64,000 nucleotides of DNA, from positions 47,261,885 through 47,325,884 of the forward strand of contig CAIIXF020000001.1 in NCBI GenBank assembly GCA_903813345.2, in the 5' to 3' direction. Source of the DNA: Owenia fusiformis (Eukaryota > Annelida > Polychaeta > Sabellida > Oweniidae). How positions within the stretch are numbered: position 1 is the stretch's first letter; each line of letters starts with the position of its first letter. The position numbers and the translations under genes were made by a program. The notes beneath the pieces were generated by a model, which made no database searches, had not been told where the DNA came from, and saw nothing but the letters and a program-made list of their open reading frames with translations. Shown here one piece after another: positions 38,660 to 49,537 of this stretch.

Positions 38660-40374
38660 AACACCTGATAACATTCGCAGATAAGATGATTACCAGAATA
38701 AGGGCGCGATATTGTTAACATTTATGCACATGTGATGTTAACATTAATATTGATGTCATATCTGGTAAAATAACCGAGGTTGGTCTTGTACATATATAAA
38801 CAAGTTTATAGAGACGAAGTATACACAGAACGGTCGCAATTATCAATGAGATGGAGTATTTGTAAATATGGATTAAATGAAGAAAAGAATGAATGTTAAC
38901 ATGTAAAAATGAATGCAAATATGAAATACGCAAAATGTGAAATGTTGAGATTTATTTTTCTTACTGTACTTGCGTGCTGTCAAGTACAGGGAAACCCTGC
39001 ATTTTCCTAATATCTTTGTCATCTTAAGGAACTACTCCCTATGTGGCCCGACAGAGCAATAGTGGCCACTAGGGCATGTTCTCTAAAGTGCTGTAACATT
39101 GTGACTATCAATCTGATGGTCATGAAACAAGGTAGGCTGGTAGTAAATCGAATGATGTACAAATGTCCAAAATATCAGGGAGTTATTTCTTAAAATGACA
39201 TATATATGAGGAAAATGGTGTAAGGGTTTCCATTTTTTGACCACCCTGTATGTTTAAAATGTTCTGGAGATGTCAATTAATATTGTGTTCAACTGCGCTA
39301 GCTTGTAGCCAGTATATTGATCATTAACTGCACGTATCTGTTGCAATTGTTGCTACGATAAAACGGATTATTATTTCATTTGTACTGAACACAAATACAT
39401 GACGTATATTCTAGTAAAAATGGAAGGTTTACAGGTCTCTGATATCGATGATATCGCAATATTATTATATGTATGTACAAATCTAATTGACTAGTTGAAG
39501 AGTTAAACCACCTCGATCTATCCTTCAGGATCGCGCGGGCCTCGGTGAGCATATGGAAAGAATCAAAATACCCTTGGTCCAAGGATGACTTTGATCAGTA
39601 GGATCCCCAAGACAACCTGTATTTATTTCGTACTGGACGAAAATAAAAATTTCTTTCCTCAAGAGGTCCAGAAATGATTTTTCTTTGACAATTTCAACAA
39701 AGAAAAAGCGCAAAGATATGAGCATTTGCGAGGACACTATTCTCAGGTCAAGAAGCGAATTATTTCCAAGCTGGAGACACACAACCATTAGATCCTCCGC
39801 CGAGTGGGAATAGATGGCATTATAAAAACAAAAATATAGTCCAATTATTGTAAGTACATTAGCATCACCAGTGGTTGGATTTTGGTAAGTACATGAATGA
39901 AAAAGTGTATGTATGGACCAACTCTGAAATATGATTTGATTTGATTAAGGTGCATTTTCTTAAAAAAATTTTACCTTATTGACCTGCGTCCATCTGTCAA
40001 AATCAGAATGACATTTTTTGACATTTTCTATAGATGACGTCTTCAACAGGTGAGATCTTTTGATTTTCGTGGGGAGTTTTGATTCAAACTTCTTTGACTG
40101 ACAGAGAACATACTGGGGTATGATGGAATGACAGCAAAACATGTCCACAAATCTTAGTTTTCTCTGGAAGACAGATCGTTTGTATGGGAATACGCATGTT
40201 ATAACAATTAGTTGGGTTAACCCGCTTTTGATTTGCTTAGAAATGACCTCTTTGTCATCAAGAGGTGAAAGCCACGGGTGAGTAGCTCACATAATTACAT
40301 TTTTTATATCGATGAGCACTCCCTAAATGTCAGCTTTATATGCCAAAAATGTCATATGACATTCAAATTACGAT
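38660..40374. other. BCO-B 3' flank and intergenic DNA
   Basis: No gene recognised. The stretch at about 39085-39185 is also found, diverged, at 63618-63712 (CTGATGGTCATGAAA, GTACAAATGTCCAAAAT). A CCACCCTGTATG string at about 39240 looks like a solitary transposon end. Confidence 0.45.
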
Positions 40375-41818
40375 TAGATCGACATCCACATGATCCATCT
40401 CTTATATGAATAGTTGCGTGTAACTCGACTAATGAACCATAAGGTGATATTGAAATGAAATAAACCCTAGATGGGTTATATACGAGGGGTGATCCAAAAG
40501 TCTTGGACGCCACGCTCTAACTTTGCTATTTTCTAATATGATTACATGAAACTTTCAGATAATAAAGATCAACATCTTAACAACTTTGTGTATAAGTTTC
40601 AACAGAAAATATTATATTTTAGCTGCTTTTCTAATTATTTTTTCATACCGGGTCCCTGCCACCCGGAACGGTATTTAAATATAGCAAATCACGTCACACC
40701 TGTTATAATATGGCAAATACTTTAGGTGCAGATGCACAACCTAACACCAGTCATGATATGAGAGAATTTGCAATTTTCAATCTGAGTGTCATCTGCCATT
40801 ATCATTTTCACATATTATGACCTACTTTTCAACAAATTTTCCACGACTTTGAACACATTTTTCATACAGCTCTACCAATGAATAGAAGACATTTATGAAA
40901 CCGACATTGCTTATGAGATACAAATGCTGCTGGAGTGCCACTCTAAACCTCATCCAATGAGTAAAAAGACATTTTTATTCGAACCTCCCTTTAACTTGGA
41001 GAAAAGGAAGAAAATAACACGGAGCCATATCTAGACTGTATCATGCATATGGTAGCTGCTCAAGGTCAATATTGGGGAGAATATCTTGTAGTATTCTTTG
41101 TTTCACTTTGATTTCTTTCATGTTCTGCATTTCAGCAGTCATCTTGCAGTAAAAATGATACCAGAATGAGGGTTGCTTGTCTGATGTTATTTTCTTAGAA
41201 TTTGACATATACGGCCAATGTCATATGTGATATTATAATTAAAACACAATTAATTGGTTGCCTAGTTACAAAGGAAGTAAACTAACATGGTTTAACATAC
41301 AAAATTCAAAGAAAGATAGTGGTCAAAACTTGCAAAACAAGTGAAATGGCGGCAACATTTAAGGCTGAAAGTTGCCATGTGCGAATACCGTTCCGGGTGG
41401 CAGGGTCCCTATATCAAAAACTATCTAGAAAACTACATAAAATAGATCATGTCTCCATGAAATTACTACACAAAGTAGGTAGGTCATTGGTCTTTATTAT
41501 TAGAAAGTTTAAAGAAGCTTTATCAAAAACCAACAAAGTTAGAGCAGGGCGTCCAAGACTTTTGGATCACCCCTCGTATTAAACAATGTTATACATCAAA
41601 TAATCCATCTCTTTTATGAATAGTTGCATGTTACTCGATTGGTGAACCTTTAGGTGATATTGCAATGAAATTAACCCTAGATGGGTTATATAACAAATAA
41701 TGTTATACATAAAGTAATCCATCTCTTTTATGAATAGTTGCATGTTACTCGACTGATGAATCATTAGGTGATATCGAAATAATATTAACCCTAGATGGGT
41801 TATATATAAAAAATAATG
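40375..41818. repeat. Tandem array of units of about 115 bp, interrupted by a transposon
   Basis: Three units (about 40375-40482, 41585-41695 and 41700-41815) share CCATCTCTTTTATGAATAGT, GTGATATTG and AACCCTAGATGGGTTATATA. The first is separated from the others by a mariner-type element inserted at TA in the array. Confidence 0.85.
40483..41576. mobile_element. 1.09-kb non-autonomous Tc1/mariner-type element
   Basis: The terminal inverted repeats start CGAGGGGTGATCCAAAAGTC and stay similar for about 200 bp, down to a CCCTGCCACCCGGAACGGTAT block on both sides. TA flanks both ends. No intact transposase remains: the frame at 41319-41582 is a chance frame through the right repeat. Confidence 0.85.
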
Positions 41819-41990
41819 TTATATCGGAGAAATAAAGAAAAACGGACACGTTGCTGATTTACATAGCTCGATCGAGTGAGCTTCCTCAAGTTGTCTACCA
41901 CAACCCGATGGCAAGTTTGAATTTGGAGAAATCACCTCCTCTGGGTCAAAGTTATTTATGTCGGCCGGCATGTTTAAATTCGCTAACGAA

Positions 41991-42114
41991 ACCAGCACGG
42001 TGTCCTTGTAAATTGGTGTAAACCAGCATGGTGTCCTTGTAAATTGGTGTAAACCAGCACGGTGTCCTTGTAAATTGGTGTAAACCAGCACGGTGTCCTT
42101 GTAAATTGGGGTTT
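41991..42114. repeat. 31-bp minisatellite, four copies
   Basis: Four head-to-tail copies of ACCAGCACGGTGTCCTTGTA plus AATTGGTGTAA, with one C/T change in copy 2 and a diverged end in copy 4. Confidence 0.95.
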
Positions 42115-42697
42115 TGTTACAATCTACGTACCGAATAAGTCAGTTGTTATGATAAGCTTTTCTTATTTTAGTTTTATACGTTGACGATAATGTTAACAGG
42201 TAAAGAAATGTATATGTACCGAGATACTCTGTTATGAAAATAGTAACCCCTGGATTTTCTCGTATTGAAAACTATCGAAGTGAACTATAGCTATCTCATG
42301 AGTACTAACCAAACTTTCAAAATGACCTTAGTTAAGCTTTAATGTCCTGTTTAAGAACCCATGTTCTTACTTTTGAATGGATTCAAGCAATACTCAGATA
42401 AACACAATATATGTAGAGTCCTGGATTAAAATATGATGAAAACCGAATGTTAGATCAAAGACTATACTGCCGGTTAAACATTAACCATTTGACTAAGTAT
42501 CTGAGGAATGGTAAGTTCATAGGGCAAACATTTTAGACTTGTATAACATACTGTAATGAAAAGGACAACTGTCTTAGAACATGTTGGCAAATACGATCAT
42601 TGCGGCGAGGAATTATCGGCGTCAAAGACCTCTCCATGTTATTGCAGGGAGGCTGTAAGTCCGTCGAGATTGGAATATTGGAAATAGGAAAATATAC

Positions 42698-43486
42698 ATG
42701 ACAGGGACAATGTATGCGCAACAGATGCATATTACACTGGACAAAGATACCATGGAATCAAAAGATGTATTCGTCGTCGGTGACGTGCATGGCTGTTTAG
42801 ATGAACTTAAAGAACTGCTGACGAAAGCAAATATCGTTGAAGAAAATAATGACACACTTAAGGATGACGTTGTACTGATATTCGTAGGTGATATAGTTAA
42901 CAAAGGGCCTAAGACGGCAGAGGTTGTAAAATATATAAAAGATTTGGGTCCTGGTGTTTATTCAGTAAGGGGGAATCACGAAGAAAAAGTTATTAAAAGG
43001 AAATGGAAACGAAAATCATATTGTGTTGATCTGGTACGTGGTATAACAGAGAGTTCAAAAATTGATCAGCTGACTATAAGTGATGTAGAATACTTAGAAA
43101 GTTTTCCCTACACTATTTCTATCCCACATCTAAATAGTATTATCGTTCATGCAGGAATACTTCCAAGCATCCCGCTACACGAGCAGACTGTTGTCAACAT
43201 GACGTGTATGCGAAACATTGTCCAAAACAGCGCTGGGGCAATGTCAGGTTATGTTGAAACCGACAAGGGGTGTCAATGGGCAGATTTGTGGCCAGGGCCA
43301 CAGCATGTGTATTACGGTCATGATGCACGGCGGGGGAAGGACGATGTCGGCAGGCCCCGTGTACAGCTTCACCAATTTGCAACCGGGCTAGATACTCGCT
43401 GTGTAAAAGGTGGTGAACTGACTGGAATATTTTTAAATTCAAAATGTATCCATTCTGTTAAAGCTCATCATAAATATTCCGATTAG
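42698..43486 (+). CDS. ApaH/PrpE-like metallophosphatase (calcineurin-type phosphoesterase), single exon
   Basis: 262 residues in one uninterrupted frame. The in-frame TAA about 40 nt upstream supports an ATG at 42698 or one of the three further ATGs within the first 20 codons. The metal-site motifs of the PPP/ApaH superfamily are in order: GDVHG (28-32), GDIVNKGP (64-71), GNHE (92-95), VHAG (150-153), GH (207-208) and ATGLDTRCVKGGELTGI (228-244). These bind two metal ions and hydrolyse phosphoesters. Bacterial relatives cut bis(5'-nucleosyl)-tetraphosphates, and eukaryotic ApaH-like phosphatases can act on nucleotide polyphosphates or mRNA caps. No signal peptide or extra domain is visible, so a soluble cytosolic enzyme is likely. 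Lack of introns contrasts with its neighbours and suggests retroposition or transfer in the lineage. Confidence 0.88.
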   Translation: MTGTMYAQQMHITLDKDTMESKDVFVVGDVHGCLDELKELLTKANIVEENNDTLKDDVVLIFVGDIVNKGPKTAEVVKYIKDLGPGVYSVRGNHEEKVIKRKWKRKSYCVDLVRGITESSKIDQLTISDVEYLESFPYTISIPHLNSIIVHAGILPSIPLHEQTVVNMTCMRNIVQNSAGAMSGYVETDKGCQWADLWPGPQHVYYGHDARRGKDDVGRPRVQLHQFATGLDTRCVKGGELTGIFLNSKCIHSVKAHHKYSD

Positions 43487-44321
43487 TTTGGAACTGGTAG
43501 GATGACGACCTTTTTCAAGTTGGGGGCACATGGCGTAATCTAGCAAAACTAGTACAAAGACGTCTACGTAGTTTCAACAATAGGAAAATATTTATGCCAT
43601 GCATTTGTATGGGCGATTGGTCATACGTATAGGTTGGCGTTTCGATTGTATATGCAAGCTTAAACTACCTAATATTAGGAACAATCTCCTTATCGTAAGG
43701 CGCTTACCCTAAGTAGCGATAGAATATTCAGAAATTGGAATGTCCTATTGAATTTTCTCCTTTTTTATACACCTAGTATACAGGTATAAGCGCTAAACTG
43801 TTAATCTAGGCTATATGCACACTTTGTACAAAGCTGAGAGATGTAGAGCATGTTTACGATAAGGAATGTACCTGGATATAGCTTAGTTTAGGATTCCAAT
43901 AAGGAACCCATTAAGATTTCAAAAAACATGCGGATACCTCGCACTAACTTTTATAGAAGCGAAATAAAACTCTTGGCTGCACATGTGTGGAACTTAAAAT
44001 CAAGGATCAAATGCGAGAATAGAACCATGCATCTTTCAGATTTCTAAACATGACATTCAATACAAACACAAGAATTATTTATCTTTATTACTGTATTGCT
44101 TTATATTTCTTACAAAGCTTACATGTATAACGTCAAATCATACATGTGGATTAGTTCTATCTACTTGTTGATCAAAATATTTAGGTATATCAACCCTATA
44201 ATCAAAACATTTCATATAAATATTTGTTTTGATTATGCAAATATATTTAGAACCACCTATTGAAGCTCTTTAGTCATTCTAACAAAGGTCCAGCAACTCG
44301 AACGATAGAGTTGTGTAATCT
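43487..44321. other. Convergent spacer between the phosphatase and the Cys-rich gene
   Basis: No gene seen. About 65 bp near 43600-43665 (GGGCGATTGGTCATACGTAT...) also occur at 29852-29918 inside the hAT-like element, so this is a fragment of the same dispersed repeat. Confidence 0.6.
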
Positions 44322-47300
44322 TTATTCTAAGAGCCTTTTAAGAATCATGTACAGCTCATTAGTCGACCCAGATTCCTCTCTCTTCTCGGCTGTAGCTGCA
44401 ATCAAATATTGAAATTACCACTGATATCAACGCAAATGAATCAGATTGAGACCACGTAGGGAACATTTTAGTATTACAAATTAAATTTTAAAATGTTCGC
44501 ACTTAGAAAAAGTCTGATGTATGACTTTTACAAAAAGTCTCCAATGAAAATTGTGTAATTAGCGATGTTCCTCAGGTTCTATTCAATTTTAGGTCCCATT
44601 TTGTTTCTCTTATTCATAAATGACCCCCATGTAGTATATTCCAAATGTTATATTCATGCTGTGTACGCTCCAAAGTTCATAGTTTCAAATGTTCTCTTAC
44701 CTGGTTTGGCTTTGCATACACGATCCAGAATGGCATAGTCTTGGGAACAACATGGAGCATCTTTGGTGCATACAGAAGAAGTGTCAGAGACACAGCATTT
44801 CCCTCTGCAAGAACTACCGTCTCCATTTACAGATGTACAGCTTCCGCCAACATTAGTGTAAGCACGCGTAGATCGACCAAGTGCCAAGTCTAGCGTTGCC
44901 AATGTCATCTCTCTCTTCTGGGCCTGTGCATTATTTTGATTATCTGCTCCTTTGGCTGCAATCGAAGAATATGGTCTTGAATTAAACACCCATATTCAAC
45001 GAAAACGTAACATTCAAGAGAATGCCAAGCACATATAATACATATTGTCAAAAGCAAAAGAAACACAAAATAGAACTCATATTATCTCTTGCTGGTTTTT
45101 GGAGGAGATTGGTAAGGTGGACACAAAACGTTTGTACGCAGACTTATCTTTAAAGGCTTGGGCTATATTATTTTCATACCTGGTTTGGCTTTGCATACAC
45201 GATCCAGAATGGCATAGTCTTGGGAACAACATGGAGCATCTTTGGTGCATACAGAAGAAGTGTCAGAGACACAGCATTTCCCTCTGCAGGAACTACCGTC
45301 TCCATTTACAGATGTACAGCTTCCGCCAACATCAGTGTAAGCACGCGTAGAACGACCAAGTGCCACGTCTAACGTTGCCAATGTCATCTCTCTCTTCTGG
45401 GCCTGTACATTATTTTGATTATTTGCTCCTTTGGCTGTAATGGAAAAGGGTAACTGGTCAACTCGTACCCAAGACAACTCGTACCAAAGACAACTCGTAC
45501 CCAAGTATATATTTTGTTTTGAATCAAGCGTTGGACTGGGAATGTGAATAGATATACATATTATAATTGTAACATACTGTTCAGAATAGTTTAAAGTTTG
45601 AAGAAGAATTTTCGGAAGAAATTGATTTAATTTTGTGACATTTTGAGCTGAGTGTCAATTTATATTGACTATTATTTTATATTGGTCACAAATTCAGGAT
45701 GTTCGAGTGAAGAGACATATGTTTATTCCACATATTCATAATCATTTTTCAAAATATTGTATGTCTATGAGTGTTTGGAAAAAGTGTCAGATCTAATGTT
45801 GTAATTATATTTATTAATATATATGTTTGACAAAATAATGTTGAGAACAAGTGCTTCAAGCACTTCTTTTATTTAATAAAAAATGCTTTGATGATCCATT
45901 GAGAAAAAATGTCTTCTAAATTCAAAAAAATATTAAGGCTTATTTGATTCACATTATAACATGAAAGCATTACAAACTCAATTTTTTCCCTAATATGCAC
46001 CCATAATACTGAAAATAATCTTTGGTGCGAGTTGTCTTGGGTACGAGTTGACTAGGAAGCATTGAAAAGTATGGTCTTGAATTAAACACCCATATTCAAC
46101 GAAAATGTACCATTCAAGAGAATGCCAAGCTCGACTTATTTTCTTGGCACATAATACATATTTTCAAAGTCAAAAGCAAAAGAAACAAAATAGAACTCAT
46201 ATTATCACTTGCTGGTTTTTTGGAGGAGATGGGTAAGGTGGACACAAAACGTTTGTGCCAAGACTTATCTTTAAATGCTTGGGCTATATTATTTTCATAC
46301 CTGGTTTGGCTTTGCATACGCGATCCAGAATGGCATAGTCCTGGGAACAACATGGAGCATCTTCGGTGCATACAGAAGAACTGTCAGAGACACAGCATTT
46401 CCCTCTGCAGGAACTACCGTCTCCATTTACAGCTGCACAGCTTCCGCCAACATCAGTGTAAGCACGCGTAGAACGACCAAGTGCCAAGTCTAGCGTTGCC
46501 AATGTCATCTCTCTCTTCTGGGCTTGTACATTATTTTGATTATTTGCTCCCTTGGCTGAAATTGAGAGAATATAGCTTGATTCTTCTTTATAAATAGGTT
46601 AGGACAGGCTTTAACGACGTTTTGTGTATTATGGCAAACATCAATTTAACTTATCGATCAAGGAAAAGCGAAAAAACAATGTACAGTATGTGCTAAAAAT
46701 CGTCCATGTCTGTATTTGTTTCTACATTGATTTTGGAAATTATTTTGCTCTATGCACAGGAAACACTTCTGTCCCTGACACAATTGTTCCGAAAATGACT
46801 TAAATAAAGAATGAATGAGCTTCAAGGATTAATAAATAAGAAAGGTGAACAGGCACATTGGGACTCAGTTATCGTAAAGGATAGTGTTCTTCAAGTTGCC
46901 CTTCCACTCAGAGGATGATTAACAGAAACCTCGTGAATTAATTCATTTACAAATGTTATTTAATCGATCAAATGCATTGTAAAGCAAATTATTTTCTCTA
47001 AACCATTTGATAGATCAAGCAGGGGTTATATTTTTCCAACCATACAATAAGTTTTATAACATTTTAAAGATGCGATGTCAAAATGAGAAAATCCTTTTCT
47101 AAGTATGCTAAACTTTCACAATGAATCTAAATCTAAATGTCAAGACCTGACCCAAATGCCGAGACCTGGCTAAACTAATGTGATACTAAGGAAAAAATAC
47201 TCTTAAAACCTTTGGGCCTTAATCTGTCCAAAATGGTTGCCACATACCAGCATGGGATTTCAGCTAGAAGGGTAGGCAACTTCCCATATTTCATACATAA

Positions 47301-47499
47301 GCATTGCCTTTGGGTTTTCAAAATTGGAGAATGTACACAGTCCAAGAAAATCTTATTTTGTCTAATTGAAAGCCCATGATACCAGACTACTTTTTGACTT
47401 TTTAATTCTTGGCTGTTCTTACTTACAAGATGGGTACGACTGGGCTGCAGCCATCGTCAGCCCGAATACGATTATTGTCATCATAGTGATAGCTTCCAT
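44322..47499 (-). CDS. Secreted precursor with three tandem 8-cysteine modules, five coding exons
   Basis: Exons on the minus strand: 47499-47427 (signal peptide), 46555-46301, 45434-45180 and 44955-44701 (three modules of exactly 255 nt each) and 44395-44322 (tail). All junctions are phase 1 and the sum is 912 nt, 303 residues. Residues 1-20 are a clear signal peptide ending near AAA-QS. Each module starts (A/S)KGA(N/D)NQNN, has a Lys-Arg pair (QAQKREMTLATL), then GRSTRAYT, then eight Cys in the order C-x9-C-x3-CC-x7-C-x5-CC-x10-C. The tail exon again has AEKREE and ends LKRLLE. The modules are nearly identical, so they arose by recent exon duplication. Dibasic sites allow a propeptide cut into three Cys-rich peptides; this is inference. 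I do not recognise the fold, and signalling, defence or matrix roles are all open. Confidence 0.8.
45457..46052. mobile_element. 596-bp MITE in the intron between modules 1 and 2 of the Cys-rich gene
   Basis: The ends GTCAACTCGTACCCAAGACA... are matched in inverse orientation over 29 bp with one mismatch. The element is missing from the otherwise nearly identical intron between modules 2 and 3, so it arrived after the exon duplication. Confidence 0.85.
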
Positions 47500-47525
47500 A
47501 GCTTTCTGTGTCTTGTTTGACTCTA

Positions 47526-47956
47526 CCTACAACAATCATTGATAAACAATCAGATCTTAGAAAGGTTGATAAGGATTTGATGAAAAACTGGTACGAAATC
47601 CGTTTTCTTCAAATTCTTGTTGATAAAGGGGCCAATGTATATTTTGTTTGTTTCATAGCAGCTGTGCACTTTGAAATGGTATATATTTTGTAGTGGATGT
47701 AGGAATTGCAGGTTCTAACTGAACTATCCCGGCTTAGGTTGTTTGTAAATATCTAAGATAAGTTAAAAACACAGTTTATAAAAAATCTAGTATTTTGGTG
47801 AAAGATTCTTAACTATTAAACTGACTTTCAAATCGAGTTGATCGATAGTTCTGACACCGGCATTTTAATTATAATTCAGTTTTACTAGATTACTAGAGTA
47901 ATTTTCCAACCTATTTTATTCCAACTTTGCAAGATAAAACAAGTTTAAAACTTACC
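47526..47956 (-). other. 5' untranslated intron of the Cys-rich gene (predicted)
   Basis: Upstream of the ATG at 47499, the minus strand has an acceptor (TTGTTGTAG, exon from 47526) and, about 430 nt further up, a consensus donor (GTGCAG followed by GTAAGT at 47955). A non-coding first exon ending at 47956 is therefore likely; the first transcribed base is unknown. Confidence 0.5.
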
Positions 47957-48391
47957 TGCACGAATGTATCCAATGAATGAGGTGACTCGTCTCTCCAACA
48001 ATTTACACAGCTGACTGCTGACCGCACTCGACCACTTATTATTTTAAAGGTATACTAGTAACCAGGAATGGATTATGACCTTTTCGAAATAGTACAAATT
48101 TTAGAATGTTTTTCATGAAAAACAACAATGTTAATCCTTTTTGATAAAATTCATAAAAGATGTTTACACAAAGGATCATTTAAGCTGATTTATGGAATAA
48201 TTTTCAACTTTTCTTCAAAAAGTTCCCCCATTTAAGGGCATATTCTACCTTTAAATACCGGGCGAGACAGGTTGTGATTGTGATGAACGCACATATACCT
48301 TCTATTCAATACAGGCACGATTTATTGTGTTGATAGTAAGGATTGTCAACTACAGCTGATACTTACCTTACAATGTTGCACACTTCTTATA

Positions 48392-49366
48392 CAGGGTGAC
48401 CCAAAAAAAAATGCAACCCTCCATTTCTTCAATATCTTAAATGGAGGTCAATTGCTCTGAAATTTGGAACACAAGGACTTCATTCAATGTGGGATCCTCT
48501 GGCAAAGTTTTAATAATCATAGCCTTATATTGATAGAGTTATGGTTGTTTCAAAATATGCTCCAAATGTCGTCCATTTCCAATGTTAGGTTTTCGGATGA
48601 ATCACATTCTCTTCTTTCTGAACATGTTAACTCAAGAAATAATGTGTTCTGGGATCACAAATTCCAGATGAAGTGCTTCAAAGGCCCCTTCATTCTGTTT
48701 AATGCACAGCTTGGGCTGCCAATTTCCAAACATGAAATCATCAGCCACTTTTGGTTTGAGGTTGATAATGGCAACACTGTTACTGTTAACACACAGCGCA
48801 ATATTGGCATTCCCAGGAAGTTTTAGGCAGTTCTAGAGAGACATAGAGGCTTCAATAGACAAGAACAGTGGTTCTTGAAGGATGGAGCTACTCCTCACAC
48901 TTCTAATGATAGCATAGCCTGGCTCACTAGTCATTTCTATGAGAAGATTATCCCTCCTAGGACGGAGAACCCATAGTCATCCCACAGTCTTGATCTCAAT
49001 GCCCCTGACTTCAATATATATGGGATTGTTTAAAGGATAATGTGTATGAAAATAACCCTACCGCAATTGCAGAACTCCAACAAGCAATGGCTGCAAAATT
49101 TGAGCCATACCCATGGGGAAGAATGCATCCGTGTTATGGACAGTTTTCCTTGAACATTGCAAGTTTGTTTTCAGCGAGATTGAGGACATCTGGAGCATAT
49201 TTTGAAACAACCATAACTCTATCAATATAAGGCTATGATTATTAAAACTTTGCCAGAGGATCCCACATTGAATGAAGTCCCTGTGTGCCAAATCTCAGAG
49301 CAATTGACCTCCATTTAAGAAAAATATAGAAGAAATGGAGGGTTGCATTTTTTTGGGGTCACCCTG
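48392..49366. mobile_element. Decayed Tc1/mariner-superfamily transposon, 975 bp, TA-flanked
   Basis: Begins CAGGGTGACCCAAAAAAAAA and ends with its inverted copy, flanked by TA. The inverted similarity continues for about 190 bp on each side (GGAGGTCAATTGCTCTGA, CCAGAGGATCCCACATTGAA). A broken transposase frame lies between. Confidence 0.9.
48464..49234 (+). pseudogene. Broken DDE transposase remnant (Tc1/mariner superfamily)
   Basis: One frame carries the catalytic core with the order FSDES..., NGNTVTVN, WFLKDGATPHTS and SLDLNAPDF, matching the DDE/D transposases of the IS630-Tc1-mariner superfamily. The second and third catalytic Asp are about 36 residues apart. In-frame stops at about 48824, 48976 (where a Trp is usual) and 49033 show it is dead. 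The N-terminal DNA-binding part is missing: the left inverted repeat runs straight into the core. Confidence 0.8.
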
Positions 49367-49537
49367 TATATAGGACCATGTCGAGAATGCATATGTTTTT
49401 GCTTTCCCTTTAAGGGAACCTTTAAGATCCGGCTTAAGGATTGCAGAGGATTACTATAAGTACGCTATAGGTACACATACGAAATCGTCAATACAATTAA
49501 GACGTCTATAAAGATCTCGGTCTTCGTTTAACATGTA

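Noticed and set aside
41319-41582. Transposase fragment at the right end of the mariner-type element
   Set aside because: The frame runs through the inverted repeat and ends at the element boundary; no catalytic motif is present.
41819-42091. Minus-strand frame with a repeated peptide
   Set aside because: It is a translation of the 31-bp minisatellite; 31 is not a multiple of three, so successive units read in different frames.
44645-46493. Plus-strand frames with Cys and Ser text repeated three times
   Set aside because: They are shadows of the three 255-nt modules of the minus-strand Cys-rich gene.
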